From: Microbacterium luticocti DSM 19459
Lineage (GTDB): Bacteria > Actinomycetota > Actinomycetes > Actinomycetales > Microbacteriaceae
Direction: 5' to 3'
Length of the DNA stretch: 64,000 bases
Assembly: GCF_000422405.1 (NCBI RefSeq)
Contig: NZ_AULS01000001.1
Span: 310,001 to 374,000 of the forward strand
Position 1 is the first letter of the stretch, and each line of letters starts with the position of its first letter. The position numbers and the translations under genes are program-made. A model generated the notes under the pieces. It was not told the DNA's origin, did no database searches, and saw nothing but the letters and a program-made list of their open reading frames with translations. Below are positions 17,327-26,570 of this stretch, piece by piece.

Positions 17327-19048
17327 CTACTTGAGGGTGCCGAGGGTGACGTCGACGGTGTGGGTGGCGCCGTCTCGCACGTAGGTGACCGTGGCCTTGC
17401 TGCCGGCCGCCGCCGCCCGCACCTGGGCGGTGAGGTCGACCGCACCCGAGATCGGCGTGCCGTTGAACGCGGTGACGATGTCGCCCTGGCGCAGCCCCGC
17501 CTTGGCGGCCGCGCCGTCGGCGGTGACGTCGGCGATCTCGGCGCCGGTGATGGTCGCGCCCTGCACGGCGGCCGCATCGCGGACCGTGGCCCCCAGCAGT
17601 CCGTGCGTGGCCTTGCCGTCCTTGATGATCTCTTCGGCGACCCGGTGTGCCACGTCGGACGGGATCGCGAACCCGACGCCGATCGAGCCGCTCTGGCCCG
17701 ACGACGACGAGCCGGTCGAGGCGATGGCGACGTTGATGCCCACCAGCCGCCCCTGGGCGTCGACCAAGGCTCCTCCCGAGTTGCCCGGGTTGATCGGCGC
17801 GTCGGTCTGGATGACCGCGATCTTGATCGACTCCTTGGTCTGCGGGCTCTGCTGCTGCTGACCGAAGTCGAAGAAGAACGGGCTCTCACCGTTCTGCCCG
17901 CCGTCGCCCTCGTCGCCGCCGCTCCCTTCGGGCGCGGCCGACGACGAGATCTCGATCGAGCGGTTCAGAGCGCTCACGATGCCGGTCGTCACGGTGTTCG
18001 ACAGGCCGAGGGGCGCGCCGATGGCGACGGTCTGGTCGCCGACGTTGAGCTTGTCGGCCTCGCCCCATGTGATCGGTGTGAGGTCGCTCGCGCCCTCGAG
18101 CTTGATCACGGCGAGGTCGTACACCGGGTCGGTGCCGACGATGCGGGCCTGGTAGATGTGCCCGTCGCTGGTGGTGACCGAGATGGTGGGGTGGCCGGTC
18201 TCGCCGTCGAGGGTGACCACGTGCGTGTTGGTGAGCACGTAGCCGTCCTTGCTGAGGATGACGCCCGACCCGGTGCCGCCGGTGCCGCTGCCCGACGAGA
18301 CGTCGATGGTGACCACGCTCGGCACGACCTTGGCCGCGATCGCCGTGGTGGCGTTGACGCTGTCGGGGTTGTTGACGGTGACCACGCTCGGGCTCGAGGC
18401 CGACGAGCCGTCGACCGGACCCCACAGCGCGGAGCCCGCCCAGGCGCCGCCGATGCCCGCCGCGCCGCCGACGATCGCCGCCGCCACGAGCAGCCCGGCG
18501 ATCTTGCCGGCGCCGGACTTCTTCTGGCCCGTCGCCGCGGTGGCGGCGCCCGCCGCCGCAAAGCCCGAGCCGTTGCCGGCGATCGGCGGTACGGGCTGGG
18601 TGGGCGCAGTCGGCTGCGGCGGAACACCGAAGCCCGCTCCCGGGTACGGCAGCGTGGGATGGGTCTGCGGTGCGCCGGGCGTGGCTGCCGCGGCTGCGGC
18701 CGGCGCCCCGGTGCCGGCGTGCGCGGCGGGTGCGGGTGACGCCGGCGTGGCCGCGGGGGCCGCCGGCTGCGCGGGTGACGCCGGTGCGGCGGACGTGGAT
18801 GCCGTGGGCACGGGCTGTGCGGGCACGGCGGGCGCCGCGGGGGTGCTCGGTGTCGACGCGGGCTGCTGCCCCGAGACACTCCGGTCGGCCGGTGCGGCCG
18901 CGTCCTGGGACCCGGCGGCGGGAGCCGCGGGAGAGCTCTGGGTGGCAGCTGCATCGGGCACCGGCGTCACCGGCTGTGCGGGCGCCGCGTCGGGCGCGGC
19001 GGGGGCCGCGGGAATGTTCTCGGGACGAAGGTCCTGGTTCTCGCTCAT
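17327..19048 (-). CDS. Membrane-anchored trypsin-like serine protease with PDZ domain (HtrA/DegP-like)
   Basis: A 573-residue envelope protease. The first roughly 180 residues are a Pro/Ala-rich cytoplasmic segment. Residues about 182-210 form one membrane anchor (KIAGLLVAAAIVGGAAGIGG), and the protease domain lies outside. The catalytic triad is visible as His276 (LTNTHVV), Asp311 (YDLAVIKL) and Ser424 (PGNSGGAL). The PDZ domain spans about 485-573 and carries GLRQGDIVTAFNGTPI. The loop near residues 372-405 is long and rich in Gly, Asp and Gln. Such proteins degrade or refold misfolded exported proteins under envelope stress. A good ribosome site, AGAAGGAG, precedes the ATG. It stands alone, divergent from the aminotransferase. 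Confidence 0.92.
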   Translation of the reverse strand: MSENQDLRPENIPAAPAAPDAAPAQPVTPVPDAAATQSSPAAPAAGSQDAAAPADRSVSGQQPASTPSTPAAPAVPAQPVPTASTSAAPASPAQPAAPAATPASPAPAAHAGTGAPAAAAAATPGAPQTHPTLPYPGAGFGVPPQPTAPTQPVPPIAGNGSGFAAAGAATAATGQKKSGAGKIAGLLVAAAIVGGAAGIGGAWAGSALWGPVDGSSASSPSVVTVNNPDSVNATTAIAAKVVPSVVTIDVSSGSGTGGTGSGVILSKDGYVLTNTHVVTLDGETGHPTISVTTSDGHIYQARIVGTDPVYDLAVIKLEGASDLTPITWGEADKLNVGDQTVAIGAPLGLSNTVTTGIVSALNRSIEISSSAAPEGSGGDEGDGGQNGESPFFFDFGQQQQSPQTKESIKIAVIQTDAPINPGNSGGALVDAQGRLVGINVAIASTGSSSSGQSGSIGVGFAIPSDVAHRVAEEIIKDGKATHGLLGATVRDAAAVQGATITGAEIADVTADGAAAKAGLRQGDIVTAFNGTPISGAVDLTAQVRAAAAGSKATVTYVRDGATHTVDVTLGTLK

Positions 19049-19145
19049 GGGTGCTCCTTCTGGCTGACAGTGCCAGCATGACGGGCGTTTCTGTGCGTTG
19101 CTTATGCCGAGATTGGGATGACTCTATGCGGGTAACGTGGATCGC

Positions 19146-20345
19146 GTGCAAGAGCGTGCGGGAGCGTGGCGGCGAGTGGCCGAAGGAGCCGGATTGCTCG
19201 GCGAAGACGGGCGCAGTGCGCCCACGATCTTCGCCGAGATGAGCGCACTGGCCGTGCGCACCGGTGCGATCAACCTCGGTCAGGGCTTCCCCGACGAGGA
19301 CGGGCCGGCCATCGTGCTCGAGACGGCACGCCGGGCGATCGCCGACGGGGTCAACCAGTATCCGCCGGGCCGAGGCATCCCGGAACTGTGCGAGGCGATC
19401 GCCGAGCACCAGCACCGCTTCTACGGGCTGCGGCCCGACCCGCAGCGGAACGTGCTCGTGACCGCCGGAGCGACCGAGGCGCTCGCCGCGACGCTGCTGG
19501 CGCTGGTCGACGGGCCCGACGACGAGGTCGTGGTGTTCGAGCCGTACTACGACGCGTACGCCGCGTGTGTCGCGCTGTCGGGGGCCCGACTGGTCACGGT
19601 GCCGCTGCGCCCGCCGGCGTTCGCACCCGACCTCGACGACCTGCGGGCCGCGGTCGGCGACCGTACCCGCCTGATCCTGGTGAACGACCCGCACAACCCC
19701 ACCGGTGCGGTGCTGGACGCTGCCACCCGCGCCGAGATCGTGCGGCTGGCCGAGCGGCACGATGCACTCATCGTCACCGACGAGGTGTACGAGCATCTGA
19801 TCTTCGACGGCCCGCACACACCGATCGCGACGCTGCCGGGGGCGTGGGAGCGCACGGTGAGCATCTCGTCGGCGGGCAAGACGTTCTCGACCACCGGCTG
19901 GAAGATCGGCTGGGTGACCGGCCCCGCCGACCTGGTCGACGCGGTGCTCGCGGTCAAACAGTTCCTCACCTACGCAGGCGGCGCGCCGTTCCAGCCCGCG
20001 ATCGCCGCCGGGCTGCGCCTGCCCGACGCGTTCTTCACCGGCATCGCCGACACCCTGCGCGCCAAGCGCGACCTGCTCGCCGACGGGCTGCGTGACGCCG
20101 GTTTCGCCGTGTCGCCGGCGGCCGGTTCGTACTTCACCCTCGCCGATGCGGCAGGGCTCGGGGCGAGGGATGCCGCGGACTTCTGCCGTGCCCTGCCCGA
20201 GCGTGTCGGGGTGGTCGCCATCCCGCTGACCGCGTTCGTGACGGCCGCGCATCGCCGCGACTATGCGACCCTCGTGCGGTTCGCGGCGTGCAAGCGGGTC
20301 GAGGTGATCGCCGAGGCGGCGCGGCGGCTGCGCGCGCTGGCCTGA
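19146..20345 (+). CDS. Class I/II PLP-dependent aminotransferase
   Basis: A 399-residue aspartate-aminotransferase-fold enzyme: INLGQGFPDEDGP near the N-terminus, GATEAL, NDPHNPTGAV, VTDEVYEHL and the cofactor lysine in SSAGKTFSTTGWKIGW. The closest types are the actinobacterial enzymes annotated as N-succinyldiaminopimelate or methionine/kynurenine aminotransferases. A role in lysine/DAP synthesis beside dapD and dapE is possible but unproven. Two GTG codons are available. The second (19146) is preferred because a TAACGT -10 box (19133-19138) ends seven bases before it and actually overlaps the first GTG (19137). The C-terminal RFAACKR resembles the family RFxFCK motif. Confidence 0.9.
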   Translation: MQERAGAWRRVAEGAGLLGEDGRSAPTIFAEMSALAVRTGAINLGQGFPDEDGPAIVLETARRAIADGVNQYPPGRGIPELCEAIAEHQHRFYGLRPDPQRNVLVTAGATEALAATLLALVDGPDDEVVVFEPYYDAYAACVALSGARLVTVPLRPPAFAPDLDDLRAAVGDRTRLILVNDPHNPTGAVLDAATRAEIVRLAERHDALIVTDEVYEHLIFDGPHTPIATLPGAWERTVSISSAGKTFSTTGWKIGWVTGPADLVDAVLAVKQFLTYAGGAPFQPAIAAGLRLPDAFFTGIADTLRAKRDLLADGLRDAGFAVSPAAGSYFTLADAAGLGARDAADFCRALPERVGVVAIPLTAFVTAAHRRDYATLVRFAACKRVEVIAEAARRLRALA

Positions 20346-20366
20346 TCGCGCCCGGGCCCGATCGGC

Positions 20367-21224
20367 TCACCCGCGCGGGGTGACCGTGAAGCGGCGCAGC
20401 GCCAGGGACGGGTTCACCCGTCGCACCCGGTCGATGGCGTCGCCGTCCAGGTGCGCCACCGCGACATCGGTACCGGTGCCCACCGCGGCGATTGACACAC
20501 CCTGCGGGTCGACGATCATCGAGTGCCCGACCCCCAGCGGCGGCGGGTGGTCGGCGCCGGCGACGTAGACGGTGTTCTCGATCGCGCGCGCCTGCAGCAG
20601 GGTACGCCAGTGGTGTTCTTTGAGCGGCCCGCGCACCCACTCCGCCGGCACCAGCACCGCCTCGGCTCCGGCGTCGACCAGGGTGCGGGTGACCTCGGGA
20701 AAGCGCAGGTCGTAGCAGGTCTGCATGCCGAACGTCAGCCCGCCGGCCCGGAACAGTTCGGGTGAGCCGGGCTCGCCGGGTTCGACCCAGTCCGACTCGC
20801 GCTGCCCGAACGCGTCGTACAGGTGCAGCTTGCGGTACGTGGCACGCACCCCGCCGGCGTCCACGGCGACGACGGTGTTGCGCACCCGGGCGGGGTCGTT
20901 GCCGTGCTCGAGCAGTCCCGCGACCAGTGTCACGTCGTGCTCGGCGGCGATGACGGTCAGCGCACGGGTGAACGGACCGTCCAGCGGTTGCGCGAGCGCG
21001 GCGAGGGTCTCGTCGAAGGGGTCGACGAAGGCGCTGGAGTATTCGGGGAACACGATCAGCTGTGCTCCCCGCCCCACCGCGAGGCGGGTCAGCCGGGCGA
21101 TCTCGGCGAGGTTCGCGTCGGGTTCGGCGGTGGGCGCGAACTGCACCACCCCCACAGGCACGCCGTCCGACTCCGCCTCGGCGGGCGGGGCGGCGGATGC
21201 TGCGGGGTCGGCGCGATCGGTCAT
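20367..21224 (-). CDS. Carbon-nitrogen hydrolase (nitrilase superfamily amidase)
   Basis: A 285-residue amidohydrolase. The Glu-Lys-Cys catalytic triad is visible: Glu in IVFPEYSS, Lys in YRKLHLYDAFG and Cys in QTCYDLRFPE. The family typically cleaves omega-amides such as 2-oxoglutaramate or deaminated glutathione, consistent with the adjacent aminotransferase, but the substrate is not shown. The ATG at 21224 is preceded by GAGG at eight bases. An upstream extension would be arbitrary. It converges with the aminotransferase (21 bases between stops). Confidence 0.9.
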   Translation of the reverse strand: MTDRADPAASAAPPAEAESDGVPVGVVQFAPTAEPDANLAEIARLTRLAVGRGAQLIVFPEYSSAFVDPFDETLAALAQPLDGPFTRALTVIAAEHDVTLVAGLLEHGNDPARVRNTVVAVDAGGVRATYRKLHLYDAFGQRESDWVEPGEPGSPELFRAGGLTFGMQTCYDLRFPEVTRTLVDAGAEAVLVPAEWVRGPLKEHHWRTLLQARAIENTVYVAGADHPPPLGVGHSMIVDPQGVSIAAVGTGTDVAVAHLDGDAIDRVRRVNPSLALRRFTVTPRG

Positions 21225-21307
21225 GGTCACATCCTCGCGCCCCGGCCCCGACCCGGCAACCCGGCAATAGCCTGGGAAGGCGGCCACAGGCCGCGGAAAG
21301 GACCGAC

Positions 21308-21658
21308 ATGAACGATTCCCCGTATCCGAAGCGCACCCCCGACCTGGTTCGTCGCCGCACAGAGCTGGTGCCCGACACCGCTGCGGCGTTCGAGGCGTTC
21401 AGCGCACAGGTGTTCGCGCCCGGCGCGCTCGACGCCAAGACCAAGCAGTTGCTCGCGGTGGCGGTCGCCCATGTCACGCAGTGCCCGTACTGCATCGACG
21501 GGCACACCAAGCAGGCCTCCCGCGCCGGCGCCAGCGACGAAGAGATCATGGAGGCGATCTGGGTCGCCGCCGAGATGCGCGCGGGCGGTGCCTTCGCGCA
21601 CTCGCTGGTCGCGCTGAACGCGTTGGACGCGGTGCACGGCCACCGTCACGACGGCTGA
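21308..21658 (+). CDS. AhpD-like carboxymuconolactone decarboxylase family protein
   Basis: A 116-residue helical protein with the AhpD/CMD core: LLAVAVAHVTQCPYCIDGHTKQASRAGASDEEIMEAIWVA. The CPYC pair with following His is the redox-active site of AhpD-type peroxidase partners, so a thiol-dependent peroxide or redox function is likely. A TAGCCT box about 35 bases upstream and GGAAAGGACC before ATG indicate a conventional leadered mRNA. It is probably cotranscribed with the flavin reductase-like gene 19 bases downstream. Confidence 0.9.
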   Translation: MNDSPYPKRTPDLVRRRTELVPDTAAAFEAFSAQVFAPGALDAKTKQLLAVAVAHVTQCPYCIDGHTKQASRAGASDEEIMEAIWVAAEMRAGGAFAHSLVALNALDAVHGHRHDG

Positions 21659-21677
21659 GCTCCCAGGCGGCACCGGC

Positions 21678-22205
21678 ATGGACGACGCGTCGATCGGGCG
21701 GGTACTGGCATCCACCCCCACCCTCGGCGACCAAGAGGCGTACAAGCAGGTCTCGTCTCTGGCCGCGAAGGGGGTGGCGGCGGTGACCGCGCACGACGGA
21801 CGCTGGGATCACGCGGTCACCGTCACCGACCACCTGTCGGTGTCGTACGACCCGCCGACGATGCTGGTGAGCGTGTACGAGCTGTCGCGGGTGGCCGACG
21901 CGATCGTCGCGTCGGGGCGGTTCGGGGTGAGTCTGCTCACCGACCGGCAGCGCCGCATCGCCGACTGGCTCGGCGAGCCCGGCGCACCCCTGGTGGGGCT
22001 GCTCGACCAGGTGCCGCACCTGCGCCGCGACCCGCACGGCCCGGCGCTGATCGAGGGGGCGCTGGCGTGGTTCGACCTGCGGGTGCACGCCGTGCACCGG
22101 GCGGCGACGCATCTGCTGGTGGTCGGGCAGGTCACCGCGATGAGCGAGCGGATGCCGTGGGATGCACGCCCGCTGGTGCGCTGGCGCGGCCGCTACCAGA
22201 GCTGA
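21678..22205 (+). CDS. Flavin reductase-like (FMN-binding split barrel) protein
   Basis: A 175-residue protein of the flavin reductase domain family: VSSLAAKGVAAVTAHDGRWDHAVTVTDHLSVSYDPPTMLVSVYELSRVADAIVASGRFGVSLLTDRQ covers the FMN-binding split barrel. These enzymes supply reduced FMN to oxygenases; no partner oxygenase is nearby. Its position 19 bases after the AhpD-like gene suggests a small redox operon. A GC-rich stem-loop (22268-22287) about 60 bases after the stop could end the transcript. This is the last core gene before the accessory island. Confidence 0.88.
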   Translation: MDDASIGRVLASTPTLGDQEAYKQVSSLAAKGVAAVTAHDGRWDHAVTVTDHLSVSYDPPTMLVSVYELSRVADAIVASGRFGVSLLTDRQRRIADWLGEPGAPLVGLLDQVPHLRRDPHGPALIEGALAWFDLRVHAVHRAATHLLVVGQVTAMSERMPWDARPLVRWRGRYQS

Positions 22206-22267
22206 ACGACGCCCGCACACACGCCGCTGCGCGGGGGCTGCCGCATCATATCAACGGTCCCCAGCGC

Positions 22268-22287
22268 CCCGGCCGGTCCCGGCCGGG
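22268..22287. terminator. GC-rich stem-loop after the flavin reductase gene
   Basis: A seven-base perfect stem, CCCGGCC / GGCCGGG, with a six-base loop, followed by CTCCTT. It lacks a T-tract, so terminator activity is only plausible. Confidence 0.35.
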
Positions 22288-22409
22288 CTCCTTCGGGATT
22301 GCTGAGCGGACGCGTTTGTGTCCAGTCTTGTGTCCACTTCTCACGCCCACCGGCTCAACCCCTGATCAGCGAGGGAGCTCAGGTCCGAGGCGTCCGTCTA
22401 GTGCGCGGC

Positions 22410-22745
22410 TCAGATCTTCTCGCTGTTGCCGAACTGCGAGCCCAGCACCGCCGTGGGCACGTTGCTCCCGCACAGCGAATGCAACGTGGTGCGCCACAGG
22501 TGGGCCCGCTCGTTCTCGAACGCGGGGACCTTCAGCTCCCTGAACAGCTCAAGGTACAGTTCCTTTGCGGCTTCTTTGCGGTTGCCCCGCCCCACGGCTT
22601 GCGAGCGTCGTGCGGCGAGCCGATCGCGTGCTCGTCGTCGGACGCAGCTCGGCGCCCTGCGCGTCAGCAGCGACAGGTACCCGACCTTCGAGGAGTACAT
22701 CCTCCTGAAGGCCCATCCGATATGCAGCGGCACGAGCCCGTGCAC
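22410..22745 (-). CDS. Hypothetical protein or gene remnant (111 aa)
   Basis: An open frame on the same strand as the island operon, 79 bases after the DUF1643 stop. The C-terminal part (GNRKEAAKELYLELFRELKVPAFENERAHLWRTTLHSL) has helix-like, plausible protein composition. The N-terminal part is less convincing, and another frame nearby (about 22650-22776) also looks protein-like. It may therefore be a frameshifted remnant. No family is recognised. Confidence 0.3.
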   Translation of the reverse strand: MHGLVPLHIGWAFRRMYSSKVGYLSLLTRRAPSCVRRRARDRLAARRSQAVGRGNRKEAAKELYLELFRELKVPAFENERAHLWRTTLHSLCGSNVPTAVLGSQFGNSEKI

Positions 22746-22824
22746 CGAAGCCCATGGGCTCGCGTACTACCCGCACACGCCGTGCTCCGCTTCGTCGAGC
22801 GGGCGTGACGGCGCAGGCTCGATC

Positions 22825-23361
22825 TCAGCTCAGGTAGACCTTCGGCCCGAGCATCGGCAACGGCCTGCCTGGCGGGCTCGGGTGCCGCGGATTGCCCTGC
22901 TTTGTCAGCGGGTCCCACGTAAACACCCGCACGTCCATGCGGTCGAGTAGTGCCTGGACGTCGCGCTTCGCACGCTTCAGTGTCTTGTGCGGCATGTCGC
23001 CCCACGCGCCGAGCACCTCGGCCGCGCCGTGCCTCCGTATTACCTGCTCGATGGCTGCGCAGTTCTGCGCGGACAGCACCGGGTCGAATGGCGAGAGCTG
23101 GCTTGGCTTAGGTGAGCGCTCTGGGTAGAGGTTCAGCATGATCCAGCCCGAGTACCCGTGCCGCACGCTCGCCTCAATGAGCCTGTTCACAGTCCTGTCG
23201 GCCTGCGTCTCCGCGGCGTGCGAGGGGTTCATGCCGATCGCGATCAGCGGCGGCGCGCCTGTGCTCGCCCGCGACGCGCTGCCGAGGGCGAATCGGTGCG
23301 TCGGCACGCCGGGGTTCGGCTCCCAGAAGTCGGGCTCGTGGCCGAAGAGGTACTCGATCAC
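22825..23361 (-). CDS. DUF1643 domain protein
   Basis: A 178-residue protein with the DUF1643 signature along its length: LIAIGMNPSHAAETQADRTVNRL (about residues 39-61), WIMLNLYPERSPKP, EVLGAWGDMPHKTLKR and the closing LTKQGNPRHPSPP. The family is of unknown function and occurs often in phages, plasmids and accessory regions; the fold may be uracil-glycosylase-like but I cannot confirm this here. It starts with GTG overlapping the stop of the nuclease-repeat gene by four bases (GTGA), so it is translationally coupled to it. As last gene of the recombinase operon it is likely a functional partner rather than a passenger. Confidence 0.85.
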   Translation of the reverse strand: MIEYLFGHEPDFWEPNPGVPTHRFALGSASRASTGAPPLIAIGMNPSHAAETQADRTVNRLIEASVRHGYSGWIMLNLYPERSPKPSQLSPFDPVLSAQNCAAIEQVIRRHGAAEVLGAWGDMPHKTLKRAKRDVQALLDRMDVRVFTWDPLTKQGNPRHPSPPGRPLPMLGPKVYLS

Positions 23362-26300
23362 GACTCTGCCCGCTTTGATTCAGCGACTAGCGAGTTCGTG
23401 CGGATGCCCAGGTCCCTTCGCAGATCCCCGATGCCAAGGTCTTGATCAGGGTCCCCTGCTCCGACCTCTTGCAGGCGCTCCTCAATCTGAGCCCTCGCGA
23501 CGAACCTGACGAGCAGGTCCGAGTCGTTCGCCAGTGCTTCGAGCACCTCGATCGGAGCGTCCGGATTCAGTGCCACCATTACCGCCAGTTCGGCGCTGCG
23601 ACCGGCGAGGTCGGCGAGCACGTCGGCCGGCGCGCCTGGATTGAACGCTATCGACATGAGCGTGTCGGCGTCGTCCCGCGTCGCCAGCGATCCGAGGATC
23701 TCCGGCGGCGTCTTCGGATGCGCGGCGACGGCCCGTCGGACCTTCGCGCTGCGCCGCTCGCCTCCGAGGAACGCCAGGATGTCCGGCGTGGCGTGCTCGC
23801 TGTACGCGACCCTGATGCGCACTTCGGCTCTCGAGTTCGCGGCCATCTCCTGCAGCTCTGCAACCGTCGGCGTTGGAGTCCGCGCTGCGATGACCTCGCC
23901 CAACGATCGAGATTCGCGTGCGTTGTCCCCTCCTGCGTCCGCAGTCGGATCTCGATACGCCGCGATCCGGACGTCCAGATCGTCATCAAGGAGAAGAGCG
24001 TTCAACGTGTCCTGCGAGAGCAGCTCGTTGCGCGCGACGCTTGCGCGAACAGAGGCCGCCTTGTCCTGGGCCAGCGCTTCGAGGACGCTCAATGGGGTGC
24101 GCGGATTCGTCGAAACCGCGATCCTCACCTTCGCGTGCTTGCTGTTCGCAAGGCGTTCCAGCGCACTGACGCCTGTGCGGCGATGCCTCGCCGCATACCG
24201 CCTGAGGTCGGGATCGCGGACCCTGCTCTTCGAGAGGCGGTCGAGCGCATCCTCCATCAGGTCATCAGGCACAGCCAGGTCCGGTCTTCGCTCCACCTCG
24301 ACGAGGACCGAGTGCAGAGCGAGGTCGTTCGAAGAAGCCACGAGCGCCTCCGCGATGGAAGCTGCAAGCTCTCTGGGTGCCCGAGGGCTCGTCATGACCG
24401 CCAGGCGGACATCGGCCGATTCGTCCTGCGCCAGCTGCGACAGTACGTGCAGCGGAGCGGAAGGATTGCCTGCCACAGCGGCGCGGAGGTGGATCCTCTT
24501 GTCCGCAGACAGATCTTCGAGCACCGTGGCCGGCGTCAAAGCCGAGTCGGCGAACAGCTCGCGCGTGGCCCCAGCCCGCATGCTGATCATCTTCCTGCAC
24601 AGTGCGTCCATCGACTCCTCGCCGAGGGCGGGGTTGCTCACCAACGCGAGCAGCACCTCAGGTGACTTCTCTGAGACCAGATCGGCCAGCACCTCGGTCG
24701 GTGTCGCAGGATGGCGCGCGACGAGCTGTGCGACCTGGTCACTGTACTCGGTCGGCGTGCGCCAGCGCTGGTGGGGCTCGAGCCCTCCAGCGGCGAACTC
24801 GATTCGTGCAGCGCGAGAACTGCCGAGCTCTGCGAGGACTTCGCCGAGCAGCGGGTCGGGATCGGCCATCGATCGTTTGAGGGCATCCCAGCGGATGCCC
24901 GGATCGTTGTCGGCGAAGAGCTCGCGGCGGACTGCCGTGTGCCCGAGGGGCAGCGAGCCTGCCGCGATCCGACGCACGTACGCGGGACGCTGGTCCGACA
25001 TCAGGTCCGCGATGATCTCGACGGGGAGGCCCTGCGATGCCCCCGTCGGGAGGCGGAGGGATCTGTCTGACTTCCAGGACCAGATCCGGCTCGCTTCGGG
25101 CAAGCAGTTGTCGAGCGCTCGGTCTCCGGATCCGTGCATCATCGCCAGGAGGATCGCGTTGAGAACGACACCCGGAGTCCCGTTCCGATCGCGATCCTGG
25201 TTGATCTCGACCCGGCGGATGTCGATCTCGGACGATGGGCGCTCGTCGAGCAGCACGACCTCGCCCGCCTTCGGCCCGACAGGAGCCTGGCCGTCCGCGC
25301 GACCTGCGAGCTGCGTCTGCGACCGTGCCGCTGCACTGCCCGACGACGGGTTCGCGGCGACCGCGCGGCGAACCATCACGCTGCTGTCCTCAGCGAGCCG
25401 CTGCAGCAGCTCGGCTGGCGCTGCCGTGTTCATGGCGACGCCTTCGCGCACACGGGCGTAGCGGTCTCGCGCGAGCCGCCTCACGATGTCCGTCGGGGAC
25501 GAGGCGTTGCGCCCGACCCGGAACCGGAGATCGGTGTCGTCGCCCGCCGCCAGCGCCATGAGCATGGCGTGCGGCGTATGGCGATTGTCGGCGAGGAGCT
25601 GCAGCTTGCGGCGCTCCGACACCGGAACGTGCACGGCGATCTGGTTGCGCGCGGTCGCGCCGACGAAGCCCTCGCGCAGCTTCGGCAGGAGCGCCTCAGG
25701 ATCCCCGCCGAGCAGCTGCTCGAGCGTCCACGTCTTCAGCGTCTGCTGCCGCGGCAGCCAGACGCCGACCCCGCGGATGCCCCATGCGTCTTCGAGGTCG
25801 AGCATGACGTATCCGAGGAGCTGGCGGAGGAAGTCGCGCAGCTTGGCGACGCTCAGCTCGCTGTAGACCTTGCAGTCGATGAGCGTGCCGCCGATCATCC
25901 AGTCGCCGTCGGCCCCGCCCAGGAGCCTCGCCCCGCTGAAGCCCGGGTTCGGCTCGAAGCGCGTTCCGGCCGCGACGTGGTCCCTCCACGCGTCGATCTG
26001 CGGACGACTCGCTTCCAGCAGTGCTTCGACGTCGTCAACCGCCGATTGCGGGATCGCTCGCGCCAGCCCAAGCCCGTCCTCCACGGCGTCGCAGGCCGCT
26101 CCGAGCGACCCGGACAGCGCCTCTGAACCGCGCCTGTAGACCTGCTCGCAGTACGCGAGGAGGATCGAGGCCCTCGTCAGGTCGGAAGGGTCGCCGGGAT
26201 CCCGCAGAAGCTCCTCGCCGATGCGGAACGCCTCGCCGAGCACTGCCGCACGATGCTCGCCATTCTCGACCAGCGCCGCAACGCCTGGCAGCGCTTCGAC

Positions 26301-26570
26301 ACCAGCGGCGGATGTCGAGGCCGCCGGGTGGAAACCCCCGAGCTCGATCCGCGTCCGGATGTCGAACGCCGTCCCGGACAGACGTCCGTCCGCGGCATCG
26401 TCGCGGGCCACGATCAGCGGCTTGCTGGTGAGGTCGACCAGGCCAAGAGCGCTGGCCATCTGCCGCGCGGTGCTGCTGCTCCCGCGCGTCGCTGCCAGAA
26501 CGGGCGAGACCCCGTCGAGGTATGCGCGGATGGGCGACCCCGCCTCGCGCAGCTCAGTCGTCAGGCTCAT
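23358..26570 (-). CDS. PD-(D/E)XK nuclease-like domain fused to leucine-rich-variant/HEAT repeats
   Basis: A 1070-residue protein. Residues about 60-300 form a nuclease-like domain: Asp221-Gly-Asp223, then Ile231-Asp232-Cys-Lys234 (GGADGDWMIGGTLIDCKVY) is the classic D...(D/E)XK active-site pattern. It is followed by the helix RDFLRQLLGYVMLD and the strand IRGVGVWLPRQ seen in many such domains. From about residue 325 to 410, and again from about 530 to 1040, are leucine-rich-variant repeats with the pattern NPxxPxxxLxxLAxDxxxxVRxxVAxNP, forming a superhelical scaffold. A non-repeat linker with Asp/Arg-rich segments (about 415-520) separates the two arrays. The ATG overlaps the recombinase stop by four bases. 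The long repeat array suggests a sensor or binding platform for the nuclease. Function is inferred. Confidence 0.85.
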   Translation of the reverse strand: MSLTTELREAGSPIRAYLDGVSPVLAATRGSSSTARQMASALGLVDLTSKPLIVARDDAADGRLSGTAFDIRTRIELGGFHPAASTSAAGVEALPGVAALVENGEHRAAVLGEAFRIGEELLRDPGDPSDLTRASILLAYCEQVYRRGSEALSGSLGAACDAVEDGLGLARAIPQSAVDDVEALLEASRPQIDAWRDHVAAGTRFEPNPGFSGARLLGGADGDWMIGGTLIDCKVYSELSVAKLRDFLRQLLGYVMLDLEDAWGIRGVGVWLPRQQTLKTWTLEQLLGGDPEALLPKLREGFVGATARNQIAVHVPVSERRKLQLLADNRHTPHAMLMALAAGDDTDLRFRVGRNASSPTDIVRRLARDRYARVREGVAMNTAAPAELLQRLAEDSSVMVRRAVAANPSSGSAAARSQTQLAGRADGQAPVGPKAGEVVLLDERPSSEIDIRRVEINQDRDRNGTPGVVLNAILLAMMHGSGDRALDNCLPEASRIWSWKSDRSLRLPTGASQGLPVEIIADLMSDQRPAYVRRIAAGSLPLGHTAVRRELFADNDPGIRWDALKRSMADPDPLLGEVLAELGSSRAARIEFAAGGLEPHQRWRTPTEYSDQVAQLVARHPATPTEVLADLVSEKSPEVLLALVSNPALGEESMDALCRKMISMRAGATRELFADSALTPATVLEDLSADKRIHLRAAVAGNPSAPLHVLSQLAQDESADVRLAVMTSPRAPRELAASIAEALVASSNDLALHSVLVEVERRPDLAVPDDLMEDALDRLSKSRVRDPDLRRYAARHRRTGVSALERLANSKHAKVRIAVSTNPRTPLSVLEALAQDKAASVRASVARNELLSQDTLNALLLDDDLDVRIAAYRDPTADAGGDNARESRSLGEVIAARTPTPTVAELQEMAANSRAEVRIRVAYSEHATPDILAFLGGERRSAKVRRAVAAHPKTPPEILGSLATRDDADTLMSIAFNPGAPADVLADLAGRSAELAVMVALNPDAPIEVLEALANDSDLLVRFVARAQIEERLQEVGAGDPDQDLGIGDLRRDLGIRTNSLVAESKRAES

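Noticed and set aside
22225..22245. GCGGGGGC near the left island edge as a copy of the tRNA-fMet 3' end (attachment site)
   Set aside because: Only eight GC-rich bases match and the flanks differ. This is expected by chance in 70% G+C DNA.
23641..25461. A 606-residue open frame on the + strand opposite the nuclease-LRV gene
   Set aside because: Its composition (many Arg, Ser, Ala) and lack of any motif mark it as an antisense shadow of the high-G+C repeat gene.
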